64,000 bases of DNA, taken from the NCBI GenBank assembly GCA_027924585.1, contig BSBM01000602.1, positions 3,781,501 to 3,845,500 on the forward strand. The letters are read 5' to 3'. A program made the position numbers and the translations under genes. The notes beneath the pieces are model-generated. The model did not search any database and was not told the DNA's origin. It saw only the letters and a program-made list of their open reading frames with translations. The DNA comes from Larix kaempferi (lineage: Eukaryota > Streptophyta > Pinopsida > Pinales > Pinaceae). Shown here one piece after another: positions 10,901-21,790 of the stretch (the first letter of the stretch is position 1; the number at the start of each line of letters is the position of its first letter).

Positions 10901-11100
10901 GAAGGTATAATACCCTTTGGAATGACATTGTTTTTAAGTTGAATAATTTATTTTCCTCCAATTGCCTTTTTGAGCTCTTCTTGTTGTTATGAAAATTCTT
11001 CATTGTCAACAACTTCCTCCATATTCTGATCTTGATTATCAATAATTGTATTGGAAAACTCATCTGACATCTCTAAAAATATTTTAATTTGTAAATCATC
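10901..11100 (-). pseudogene. Element A linker between the upstream RNase H and RT
   Basis: This is a charged, decayed linker. On the minus strand it is readable as an acidic stretch followed by IIQLKNNVIPKGI-like residues, broken by two or three stops. It joins the RNase H at 11101-11600 to the RT start and shows that the two were parts of one polyprotein. Confidence 0.6.
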
Positions 11101-11600
11101 TTAAAAAACTTGCCAATATTTTGAATTATCAGGAATTGAAGGTCTGTTTACAATTTCAATCTCGTATTTCTTGTTTGAAAAGCTAGGAACTTTAAAATCT
11201 CCAGCAGTAGTCGCCAAGGAATATGCCACTGAATTATTTATTATGGGTACCACCACCATCTTGTGTTCATAAAAAAAATTCCCAAGCAAATCGCAAACTT
11301 CATTCCTATATGCCCTCATCCTTGGATGTTTAGTTTGAAAACTTCCATTCCCTTGATTAATCACCAATTCAGAATCTCCATATACATCAATTCTCTTTGC
11401 TTTCAAATCTTTTAACACATTGAGTCCCAAAATCAAAGCTTCATATTATGCAACATTATTTGTACATTCAAAGGTCAACTTAAAGGAATAGACCATGAAT
11501 TCTCAATCTGGGGATATTATCTACACACCTGCACCAACACCTTCTCTACTTATTGACCCATAAAAATGCATAGTCCAAATCCTTTCATCTCTTTGTTTAT
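11101..11600 (-). pseudogene. Element A second RNase H (RVT_3 / archaeal-type) placed before RT
   Basis: Reading leftwards: WTMHFYGSISREGVGAGV, a decayed stretch ending YEALILGLNVLKDLKAKRI, VYGDSELVINQ, HPRMRAYRNEVCDLL, NNSVAYSLATTAG and KYWQVF. These match the archaeal-type RNase H fold of plant retrotransposons. Of the four catalytic acids only the Asp in GDSELV remains. The first reads FYGS where FDGS is expected, the Glu codon before YEAL is a stop, and the last reads AYSLA for ADSLA. In the known Tat/Ogre group this extra domain follows the gypsy RNase H. Here it lies between protease and RT. Confidence 0.82.
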
Positions 11601-11629
11601 GCTTAAGTATTTATTGTTTTATAACCAAG

Positions 11630-12241
11630 TCATTTTCTTTTTTTTTTGTCAAAATCTATTTCTTCTTCAAAATGAAAATCATTGTAAAAAATAGAAGACC
11701 CTAAATCAGTGTCTACTGCATAAATTGGATGATTATCTAGTTCAACTTTACTGCTTACCACATATGCAAGTCTCTTTTCTTTGTATAACCTCCTATGTTC
11801 ACCAAAAATTGGAATCATAGCAAAAGACATATCCATCTGTAAGGTTCCTCTGAGTTTTGAAGCCCATGACCTAGATAACAGCATACCAAATTTTGGAGGA
11901 ATATCTGCAACAACTACATCCATCACAATACTTTTAGCTAGAATTTTAGTGAGGGTAACCACTAGGTCTTTGATCAATCCCAAACATATGACCTTTCTTG
12001 AATCAAAAGAGAACAAATCTTTGTAAGGTATTGTGATTTCCAAACCCAAACTATCTACCACAACCTTTGGAATTAAGTTATGTGAAGCTCCTGAATCAAG
12101 CATGGCATTATGGAGAATCATATCATGGATATTCAAACTCACATAGAAATGTGGAACATCTTCTAAACTAATATCTTCTATTTTGGAACCCAAAAGAATA
12201 GTTGGAGCATCATCATTTAATTCTAATGTATCAGGTTCCAT
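11630..12241 (-). pseudogene. Element A retropepsin-like protease
   Basis: A 203-residue open stretch whose active site reads AMLDSGASHNLIP, with the catalytic Asp kept. The conserved flap and C-terminal blocks are VVVADIPPKFGMLLSRSW and GTLQMDMSFAMIPIF. It would cleave the gag-pol polyprotein. It follows the gag C-terminal linker, with only a stop codon between (near 12243). A run of eleven T on the plus strand (near 11638-11648) likely causes the frame break before the RNase H. Confidence 0.88.
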
Positions 12242-12244
12242 TTG

Positions 12245-12766
12245 TTATTCACTTCTAACCATGTTTGCAATCTGTTTCTTGTACTCATTGTTTTTTAATA
12301 ACTCATTAAAAGGTATGGAAATTTTAATCTTTGAAATCTCACTTTGCATATTGAAAGAAGCAAGTGTTTTATCATTTTCTTTGATTAAGTCTCTTTTAAT
12401 TCCTGGAACACTTTTCACCATATCTTCCTTTTGTTTTTCATTTTTATGCTGACTAGTTGAAGGTTGATCAATATGACCCTTTCCTTTATTCACATCTACA
12501 TATCTGTTTCTAACGTTGATTTTTCTCTGAAGATCATTCACAATGTTTTGATATCCAATTTTATATTGCTAGGTTTCTAATTCAAAAGTATTACACTCCC
12601 CTTCCTGAGAAAACATGTCATGTTCCACTTTAGTTAAATAAACCTTGGAGTCAAGATCATCAAAATGATGTATCTCGCTTTCCATAGGTCCAGTTTCTTC
12701 CTCCTCATCAACAAAATTTTCAGTAAATGGGGGTCTGACTTGCTAATCTTCTGCATTTCTCTAATT
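12245..12766 (-). pseudogene. Element A gag-protease linker
   Basis: A lysine- and glutamate-rich linker with EISKIKISIPFNELLKN and NNEYKKQIANMVRSE just before the protease. The second block is typical of this gypsy group. A frame break separates it from the gag segment at 12767. No zinc knuckle was seen. Confidence 0.7.
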
Positions 12767-13813
12767 TTACTGTCTTATTTGTGGAAGAATTGGTCTTCTG
12801 AAATTTGGATTTCTAATTTGTGGCTCTTTTTTATCCCTATTTTGAGGTTTATTTTCCAAGGCTAATATATCCATGAGCCTTTCCATAGTCTTCATCATAA
12901 TATAAAATTTAGCATCAATGGAAAAAGAAGTTGAAGATTGGTTTTCTTCGCTAATTTTCCTTCTATCTGTTTCTGTTTTCTGTTTCATTTTTCTAGAAGC
13001 CATTAAATTTGCCTCAACCTCTACTGCATCTTTTAACATATTTGGTAAAGTGGTTGATTTTCTTTCTCTTAGCATACAGGAAAAATCACCATCAAAAGCA
13101 TATGCATAATTTAACTTGGAAGCTCCTACTGGGGGTTAAACATTAGTAGGGATTGAATTATAGACTATCATAAAACTTCCATAAAATTCTTGAACAGACT
13201 CAAAATTCCCCTTTTTCAAATTATTATACCGTGTCAAGATTTGTAAAGGGTTCATTTTATCTTCCCATCTTTCAAGAAAATGATTTACAAATTCATCATA
13301 TGAAGGGACAAACCTTGCAGCAAGAGTTCTAAACCATTTTTTAACTTCTTCTGATAAGCTTTGAGCCAACACTCTCATTTTTGCATCATCATAATCTAAT
13401 TCTTCAAGATCAATAAAATCATTAAACCTATCAATGTGATGCTGAGATGTATAATTTCCCTCTCCGTCATATAGCACTGTAATTCTTTGGGCATAATTCT
13501 GATGAAGGTCATGCAAAACAACAGGTAAGGCAAGTGGGGAAAACCTAGCAGCCATAAGTACTGGAGGATTTTGAACAAGATTATGAGCTTGTGGTGGTGG
13601 ATTCTGAATTTTTTGTTCCTTCAACTCAACTTTTCCATATTTTTGTAAATTTTCCCAAACAGAGTGTAACAGATATGACTGAAATATTTTTTTATCAATA
13701 ATTGTTTCTTTTAAATTTGTTTGAGAATTTGACATAAATAAAGATTGTTCAAAATTTACATTTAAACCAATGTCTTCAATATCCAACAATTCTTCTTGAA
13801 AAGAAGGAAACAA
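12767..13813 (-). pseudogene. Element A gag core
   Basis: This is the capsid-forming region. It shows VLYDGEGNYTSQHHIDRF, LAQSLSEEVKKWFRTL, FVNHFLERWEDK, ILTRYNNLKKGNFESVQEF and FYGSFMIVYNSIPTNV. A single TAA (13139-13137) follows, and the same frame reopens as PPVGASKLNYAYAFDGDF, LRERKSTTLPNMLKDAVEVEANL and a basic tail. This is the usual retrotransposon gag layout. The single stop is the only break in about 340 residues. Confidence 0.9.
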
Positions 13814-14317
13814 ATTTTTTGACTGAGATGTACCTTCTTGATTTTTCCTCTTCTTTTTTCTGGTTTTCCTCCTTTAATTTCTGTATTTCTTCTTTCAATT
13901 CCTTAATCTCCACATATTTCAGACTAACTTGGGACATGGATTGAATTAAATCCTCTACACTTTCTTCTTTGTTGCTTTGACCTATTCCTTTCTTTTCTTA
14001 TATTATACCTACTAATTTTACATTCAAGTCTTCAATTTGAGTCTTGAGACTCAACCTGTCCTTTTCCCAACTTATTTATTTTTCTTCAGACTTAAGCCAT
14101 TTCTCTTTATAATCATCTAACTCAGTGATATGGATTCTTTTTCTTGTTCAAGAACAGACAATTCAGATGCTTGAATTAGTTGAGTGGCTGGAATTTTGAA
14201 CTTTTTCTTAACCAACTAAATGGTACTTTCCTTTTCATTTAAGAGTTTCTTGCTTGCTTCCCCTTTACTTGACTCATTGTTAGTTTCCACTAATGCAATC
14301 TACAATATCTTGATCTA
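13814..14317 (-). pseudogene. Element A coiled-coil region upstream of gag
   Basis: Minus-strand frames give a highly charged coiled-coil protein: ELDDYKEKWLKSEEK, LSLKTQIEDLNVKLVG and VEIKELKEEIQKLKEENQKK. At least three stops and two frameshifts lie within it. It joins the frame in the LTR on its right to the gag core on its left. The inner LTR end and primer-binding site should lie somewhere in or near this stretch, but I could not recognise them. Confidence 0.6.
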
Positions 14318-16321
14318 TTGTTGATGGCCTTTATTCTTTGTCTTCTCCTGCTTTAATTGGATTTCTAATCTGTTCACTGTATTTTGCAGCTTTGTAATTT
14401 TCAAAGTGGCTTTCATCAGGTCTGTGTAAATGATATCTCTAGTTTTCCTATGCAATTGGATCTTATCTGGAACCAGTATCTTGTTCAAATTTATCTTCCT
14501 CTCTGAAACTCTGTCATCAGAAGATATGGCCAAATTGAAAGTGTTTTTTACAGTATCCCTAACAGTCATTAAAGTGACCTCCGAATCTACTGCATTTCTG
14601 ATTTTAGGAAACAACTTATTGTTTTTCTCTGATGTAGCATGTTTTTCTTGGCCATATTTAATGTACAATTCATCTCTAGATTGAAACTTGTCGCTATCAC
14701 CTATAGATTTCGCCTCATTGAATTTATAATCAAACATTTGAACTTCTGGGCCTTGAAATTTTTCTTTCTTTTCCCCGTTTTCACTGCCAAACATAATCAA
14801 TTCATTTTGTGGATCTAATTTGAATTTATTACTTCCTTCCTATTCTTCCACCTCTGTATCAATATTTTCATGGAAACTCCTCTTGCTAGCAATTTCTATT
14901 TTCCCTGGGGTAGGTATCAATTCAGCTGAAAGTTTTTTTGGGGTGGAGGGATTGGACTGTGAACATCCTAAGACTTCTACATCAGATTCATACTGCAATA
15001 GATTAGCTCTCCCAGCTAACCCTTCAACTTCTTGATGATCAAATGCCTTACTTATGTTTTGTTTCCTCCTTTGGGAAATGATATGACATGGGTCATAATT
15101 TACAGCAATGGCCTTCTTAAAATTCATCATCTCCAATTGTTATTCAATAAATGAAAGTGAATTTTTGTTCTTGACAATAAAAGGGCATATTTTTAAAGGA
15201 AAATTCATGTATGAAGCTTTCTTGAATGCCAGGAAATGGTCATTTTCAACCATCAGGTTTTGTCTGATGAATTCTAAGGAAAAAACTCTCAATGTCAGGA
15301 AAGCTGGTAGAATATAGGGCTCCTTCACAAAACCATAAATCCTAATCATTGTATGTTGTTTCAACAAAAACCAGTCCCCAACTGCTTTATCTGGACTTAG
15401 CTACATTAGGCTTTTCATTTCTGGTAACACTCTTGGTAAATTTTCTTCAAAAATCAATCTATAGACCTCTGACAATATGGGATTCATGAAGTTAAACATA
15501 TTATTCTCTATTGTAGTTGAAAAAATTCCCGTGGGAAATGTAAATTCTCTTCACTGGAAAATAAAAACATTTTCATGAGGTATGTCTGAAATCTAAAATG
15601 TCTGGTACTGTGGAAAATCACTAACTAAGAGTGAATACTCTCAGCTAAGAATTCATCAAATTTAAGGAAAGGAATTTGGTTGTTCTCTATCTGGGGAATA
15701 CCAAAACTCAATCTAAAAAGTAAAGTTAGTTGAAACTCAGGGACCATTGAATCACTAACAAGCCCTAAAAACTGGGAAATTAAAGATAAGACCAATTGAG
15801 AATTTTCATCGAAAAATGTAATATCCAGTGAGTAGGGGGTATCATCAACCGCAATGTCTGGTTTTAAACAATTTGACAGGAAATCTTGTTTGGCTTCGGG
15901 AGATGACTGTCTGTACTGGTTGATTAGGTCTTCTTTGGAGAAATTTTCGTGGTCATGAGAGAAAGATCAAGGTATTTCTAAATATTTTCTAATAGTTGAT
16001 GAAGTGACAGGGAAAAGGATTTTTGTTCTGGACGAATTCATGACCACCTTTTTTGTTTTAGAGTAGTTCACTGCGCACCAGGAAACAAAATCTGGAAACC
16101 CTAAAGTTTGTTTGGGGAAAAAAATAGATCAAATTGGATTTATAAACATTGTGGATGTCTAAACCCTGTTTCTGCAATCCATCTAACTTGCTTTTAATCT
16201 CTGAAACTGGAAACTTAATCATAACATATTTGTAAATGTCACCATCTCTTTCTTCCAAGATTTCTTTTATTCTAACCAATTCATCATTATGAGCTACTAT
16301 TTCACTGGAGCTTTCCATCAT
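14315..16321 (-). pseudogene. Long decayed reading frame within the element A 5' LTR
   Basis: The first ATG is at 16321 (MMESSSEI), about 155 bases downstream of a TATA box. Blocks in order: ELVRIKEILEERDGDIYKY, IHNVYKSNLIYF, NFSKEDLINQYRQSSPEAK, VFSLEFIRQNLMVENDHF, NFKKAIAVNYDP, AFDHQEVEGLAGRANLLQY, and a charged coiled-coil end, MKATLKITKLQNTVNRLEI. From 15367 to 14315 the blocks stay in one frame with only single stops between them. I do not recognise the family. It may be an N-terminal extension of gag, or a captured gene. Confidence 0.6.
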
Positions 16322-16991
16322 AAAGAACCTTCTAACCGCTTGCACAGGTTTTGAAATACCTACCTGGCAATTGACATGTCGAAAGGTATCCTATGTCGTT
16401 TTCCCACTGCACGCACATGTACCAATCACCCAACACTCAAATGACAAATGTCAACCCTCTTCCACATGATTTTAGATTTTTATACCCCTGAAGGCGGTTT
16501 CTCAACGTCGAGAAGTGGTTTTCCTTACCACCCTCCCAGATTGCAAAATGATACAATGCTGACAATTGGACGGTGGTATGGTATTTCGCAACCGCCAAGG
16601 GTCTCATTCTGACATGCATGTTGGCCGCGCAGAATGAATGTGGACCAATGATCTGTCCATCGTTGATCTAGTAGCCATTGATCTTTCCTCCTTTTTAACA
16701 TTACCTTAACGGTTATTTTGGCGGCCTTTACTCGTGCTATACACCTTGCTCCTCTTTCTAGCGAAACTCTGTCTCCACCATTGATCCTTTATCATGCAAT
16801 ATGGACTGTTATTTCTCTTCCATGATCTCCAAAGCCACTCTTTCAACCATTTTAGTTCCTTTTTAACTTTAGCCAATGGTCATGTGGTACATTTTTTCAG
16901 GATTGGGCGCTTTTCCCACAAAATTTGAGTTACACCAAGCAAAAAATTTATTAACCATCTCTCCTTCAACTTTAAAAATATTGTGCCAACA
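14584..16991 (-). repeat. Element A 5' LTR (inner end unresolved)
   Basis: Direct-repeat partner of 1-2410. In element orientation it starts TGTTGGCAC at 16991. The inner boundary is at or left of 14584, because the partner is cut by the window edge. It contains a promoter-like TATA and the long reading frame described separately. Confidence 0.85.
16477..16484 (-). promoter_or_regulatory. TATA box of the element A 5' LTR
   Basis: TATAAAAA on the minus strand, at the same place as 1897-1904 in the other LTR. It is about 500 bases from the LTR start and 155 bases before the first ATG. Confidence 0.5.
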
Positions 16992-17191
16992 AAGTGTTTT
17001 CAGATTTTGGATTTCAATGTGGAAATATATTTAGATTGGGATAGGTTGCAGCTCACGGGTCTAGAACAAGTACAAGTCATGGGTTAAAGAATTCATCGGT
17101 TTGGTTAACGATGGATCAGAAACTTGGTCTACGGGTTCTTTGCTACCTTGTAGGGAGGATAGAATCCCCAGTTGGAGTCAGATGTTAGCAC
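16992..17191 (+). other. Flank of element A with inverted similarity to A's own 3' end
   Basis: The part at 17133-17191 on the plus strand resembles, in reverse orientation, the stretch just inside A's 3' LTR (2411-2460). Both encode a VLCYL-GR...SPVG-RC peptide. After it comes tgttagcaca, like an LTR start. It could be the 3' end of a related element in the opposite orientation, into which A inserted. Confidence 0.45.
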
Positions 17192-19800
17192 ATGCGTAAT
17201 TTTTTGTAAAAAAAATATAATTTGTCCAGAATTCGTTTTTACAGAGAATTTGTTTTTACAGGGTGATTGTGCTAAGGATTAAGTGTGTTTCTCTTCGAAG
17301 GTCGAAATTCCCAAAAATGGACTTTGAGCAAAAGCTATTTCCACAAGTAAAACACCAAATCAACGCTCAACATCAAGACCAAGCGCCACGACAAGGGAGG
17401 AGCCCGCATGGAGCAAATACTTTGCAGTATGCGTCAACGGAAGGTGTCATCGTTTGTGTATATGAAGTGATTTGATGTCAAATACTCTGCACATATGGTA
17501 TATATCCCACAGAGCAATAAAAAGGGAGCACCAAACAAATGTTCAAACCCTCCTGCAACCAGTTGTTGAGATCTCGAGCACCTAAGTGTCAGTGCTAAAT
17601 GCCCATGCCCAAGTGTTCAAATACCAACTGTCAACGTTATTTTCTAAATGTCATGTTAAAGTGCTAAAAGGAATTTGAGCTCATCAAAACCACAATGATC
17701 CATCAAGTGTTTCAATACATAGTGACAAATGCCAAATGTTATGAATTTGAATTCATTGGTGGTATAAAACAAAGTCACATGCATCAAAACTTGCGGCTTG
17801 GTTTTGATGATGTAGAAAGCCGTGATGGTTATGATTCTTTCATGGAGATGTTTGCCAAAATACATCATTAATGATTTGCTAAGAATGGATGTTGCATATA
17901 TATACTATCCTACTAAAGCAAGATGTATCCCAAAGTCATTTTCCCTTCAAATTCGAGTAGCAAGTCATAAATATAGAGTGCCAGTTGCAGGCTAGAATTC
18001 AATTCCCTTCTGCGATATTGTCGTTTTAAAGAGGATTTCCATTTGCACAAATACCATTTAATTGCACACAAGAAGGCAAGATTTACAATTGCGTTGACTT
18101 GTGTATCTAAAGCACTAGGGTTTTGTGGTTATACACATGCTTGGATAAAGTCGAGTAATTATATTTGTTTCTTCCTCAGGATGTTTTAATCTGCGCACAA
18201 TGATTATGATCTCCAACGATTGCAGAACTTACATATATGAAATAATTCAAAGAATTTTTTATTTTTATTTTTGTTTTTGGTTGCATTGCTATAAGGCGCA
18301 ATTAAGGTATCAATAAAAGGACTATATTTGGTCAAATTGCCTCTTATACAGTGATACCTATCCCAGTTTGAAAGGTTGAAGCAACTGCCAAAGCTACGCA
18401 TGTATTTTAATGAGGAATTGAGCAACTTAAGAATGAATCTAATATGGTGCTTAGCACAGGATATCCAACTCGACAACATTTGAAAGTAATTGATTAACAA
18501 ATAAAACATCTTCAAATATTTCCATATTTCTAGGAGACCGAGAAGAAGATCATAAAAAATGGCAGTTGCATGTTCTCAATAAATATTCTTGACTTTGAGA
18601 GATTCATTGAGCATTCCAAAACAAAACTTGATCCTTATCTCCAAAGACAAATCAATATCAAACTAGATTTAAAGATCATAAATGGAAAATCATTTCTAGG
18701 ATGAAAGATCGAGGATACAAGTGGCAAAATATTTCCCAAGAGAAATATTAAGGCTAAAAGATTAGTAAGCACCTAGCATATTGCAAGATACCGATTCCAG
18801 ATATTTAGGAAACAAACAATCAACTAAATGGAATTTTTCAAGTAGTTAAAGACACATGGAAGAGGATATTTCCTATTCCAAGGATATTCGACTCCAGCAG
18901 CCTTCAGAAATTCGACACCTATCGCAACCACTTTTATTTCAATTTATTTGAATTGATTTTCTTTCCAGCAAACTAGGGACATTTTGGTGATTGTTTTTGT
19001 TATTTAGGCAAGCATTTTTGTAAGTAAACAGGTTTGATTGGGTAGCAAGAAAGCTATTGTACTGTGTGACAAAAGACTCTGAAATTTCTTTGAAGCTGAT
19101 TCAGAAGTTATCTTTCTCATGAGTTTGAGATTCATTATGGTGTTGTCTTAAGTATGTGTTTCATGTGTTTCATCTCCATTACTGTGTTTATCTGTTAGTA
19201 TTTATCTAAGAGTAAGTGAAAGGAGTTCATTCTTGCTGATGCTCCTTTCACCTTGTAAATGCTTGTAATTTGTTAATGGTTGCTAGTACTGAATTCATCT
19301 CCATTTGATGCTCTTTTTTAGTAGTCAATCTTATATGTTCTTTATTCTAAATCCGCACAAGAGATTCACCTATTGATAGATGTATGTAGTGTAGTGGGCT
19401 ATCTTATCTATTCCAACTATCATTTTACTACTCTTATTTGTTGAACACAACACCTACTTTGCCTCATATTTCAGGAGGAAATGAACGAGCCATTGACTGT
19501 AAAGCATTGATTTTCAGGCCTTGACTCCATTTCCCAATGGTATCTTTCTCTTGCTTGTCCAACCACATCATTTAAATTCTACAAACCTTTACCATTATTT
19601 TACAAATATGGCCACTGGGTTTATTGGCAAGCTCTTATCGTAGTGACATTGGACAGTAAACTTGTAGAGAGAGCCCTCTCTCACTAAAAGAGGCTAGCTT
19701 TCAATCTAAAGAGTGGTTTTTTGGTTACCTTAGGATTTTTCCCCCACGGCTAGGAAAATTCTGAGTGCTAACAAATCCCTTACTTAATAGGAAGACACTT
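17192..19800. other. Unassigned retroelement-like sequence
   Basis: No coding domain was recognised. A 70-codon open stretch on the plus strand (17263-17475, FPKMDFEQKLFPQVKHQ) is the only protein-like part and has no family I can name. Sequence from 17192 on may be an LTR of the element flanking A. Near 18255-18280 is a T-rich run with tttta units. 18880-19760 is AT-rich, without domains. Confidence 0.4.
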
Positions 19801-19804
19801 CAAG

Positions 19805-21400
19805 GTAAGAATAAATCATGACATTCTTAAATATTTCTTGGAATAAATATTATCTTTAGAAGAGCAAAAGAAATGGGTTGATACAAATTTTCTAGGTTAT
19901 GACTTCAAAATTATTATAAAAAAAAAGGAAAACAAAATGTGGTGGTAGACGCATAGAAAATATGATATTGATGGATTACTTTGTGTTATTTCCATTATTC
20001 AATATGATTGGGAAGACGAAGAAAGGATTGAAGGGAAACAATATTAGAAGACATGCAAGATAATTCAAAAACTACAAGAAGACCCTAGTTCACTGGATAA
20101 ATTTATTGCGAAGAATGATTCACTATGGTACCAAGATCTCCTATATTTATGTAAGAATTATCAAATCAAACAGAAGGTCCTTTTGGAATTGCATGATTAT
20201 ACTATAGGAGGACATTCAACGTTATTGAAAACATATCACGGGATCAATAATGATTTTTTATGGGAAGGTCTTAAAAATGATGTTCAAAATTTTGTGGTAA
20301 AATGTTTGGTTTTCCAACAAAACAAAGGAGAGACAATCAAGACAATGGGTCTTATAAAACCATAAGCATACAAAGTCATTGTTGGGAAGAGGTCTTAATG
20401 GATTTTATCACGGGTCTACCAAATTCGGAAGGAAATACATTCATCATGGTAGTAGTAGATTGAATCACAAAATATGTCAATCTCTGCTCTTTTTCTCATC
20501 CATTTAAAGTATAGAAGCTACATGAAATCCACAAGATTATTGTAAGTGATAGAGATCCAATTTTCATTGGTAATTTTTGGAAGGAAATATTTTCTTGTTT
20601 GGGGATTCAGTTGGCTCACAACTCTTGTTACCGTCCTCAATATGATGGACAAGTTAATATTTTAAATAAATGCCTAGAAGGGTATCTTCGTTGCTTTGCA
20701 TCTGATAAACAAACATAATGGGTCAAGTGGTTGGCCTTAGAAAAATGGTGGTACAATGCATCTTTCCATACTTCATAAAAAATGTCACCATTTATGGCAC
20801 TTTATGGCTATCATTCTCCTTCGACAACATCATCCTTGAAAGAGAAATATAAGGTCTAAGCAGTGGAGGACCACATTAAGCACCAACAAAAGGTTCTCCA
20901 ACTATTGAAAGATAAGTTAGATATAGCACAAAACAGGATGAAACAACAATGAAATCAACATGGAAAAGAAAGGAAATAAGTGGGGGATTAGGTATTTTTA
21001 GGGATACAACCATACACATATGCCCCTCAAGAAGCAAAAGAAAGAGAAGAAATTTGCACCCAAGTATTATGGTCCCTATAAGGTGTTTCAAAGCATTGGA
21101 AGTATGGCTTAGAAATTGTAGTTTCCTCATCACATGCGCATCCAATATTCCATGCATCTTACTTAAAAAGGGAAAATGGTGATAAGATCCCAGTCCAAAC
21201 TATTTTACCAGAGATTGGTGAAGAAAGGAATTTAGTACTAGAACCTAAAAAAATCATTTACACAAGGTCCAATAAATTGTGAAATCGAGCAATTACTGAG
21301 TACCTCATCAAGTGGAATAAATTTCCAATAGAAGAGGCGACATGGGAAGATGAGTTATTCAGGAAGAAACATCCAAAATCAATCAAGTGTTGAGGAAAAC
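19805..21400 (+). pseudogene. Element C: 5'-truncated chromovirus pol (RNase H end, integrase, chromodomain)
   Basis: The remnant begins at the end of RNase H (ILKYFL, LGYDFKII, KKGKQNVVVDA). The integrase zinc-binding part follows: LHDYTIGGHSTLLKTYHG, FLWEGLKNDV and CLVFQQ, where relatives have a Cys pair. The core reads MDFITGLPNSEGNTFIMVVVD and IIVSDRDPIF, so both Asp are present. The Glu position reads DGQVNILN, with Glu lost. A C-terminal chromodomain follows with ITEYLIKWNKFPIEEATWEDELF. Numerous stops and at least one frameshift break it. gag, protease and RT are absent to the left. Confidence 0.88.
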
Positions 21401-21410
21401 ACCTGTTTTA

Positions 21411-21420
21411 AGTGGAGGGG
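21411..21420 (+). promoter_or_regulatory. Element C polypurine tract
   Basis: agtggagggg, two bases before a TGTTAAGACC LTR start and just after the chromodomain. Confidence 0.7.
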
Positions 21421-21422
21421 CA

Positions 21423-21790
21423 TGTTAAGACCTATATATTATAACATTACATTTATATTGTTATATTTGTATTATCTTTATTGGTCATATAGAACCTTAA
21501 TTTTAATTGTAGGGTTGAATAGAATTGTAATTGTACCCTTTGTCTCCCACACACACACACACACAAATGAGACCTAGTTATAGAATCATCTAATCTTGTC
21601 TTGTGTCTTTGTTACATTGTATAAGGAAGTTTCCCCCTTGAAGAGGCTTCTTATTCATCTCTTTTCTTTTATTCTTAAGGCATTGGATTATTCTCTCTTT
21701 CTTATTATATGCTCTTTTGGGAATTTCTTACATAAAAATCATGTAGTTATAAAAAACAAAGTTGGGGGATTTGCTTGTTGATGCTTAGTG
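21423..21790 (+). repeat. Element C 3' LTR (end uncertain)
   Basis: Starts TGTTAAGACC right after the polypurine tract. The 5' LTR is not in the window, so the end cannot be fixed by comparison. I set a nominal end near 21790. It contains a (CA)n run at 21548-21566. Confidence 0.55.
21548..21566. repeat. (CA)n microsatellite
   Basis: About nine to ten CA units inside the LTR of element C. Confidence 0.85.

Larger units (their letters stand above)
1..16991 (-). mobile_element. Element A: Ty3/gypsy LTR retrotransposon, decayed, interrupted by element B
   Basis: The start of the window (1-2410) and 14584-16991 are direct repeats, about 89% identical over the first 180 bases by my count. They flank a minus-strand gag-protease-RNase H-RT-RNase H-integrase series, so they are read as LTRs. 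The LTR start in element orientation is TGTTGGCA at 16991 and at 2410, where similarity between the copies stops abruptly. The left LTR runs off the window, so the true left end and the target-site duplication cannot be seen. The inner end of the right LTR was not found; it lies at or left of 14584, and no clear primer-binding site was recognised. The element is non-autonomous: many stops, several frameshifts and lost catalytic residues. Element B (3476-8921) sits inside its integrase gene. Confidence 0.9.
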
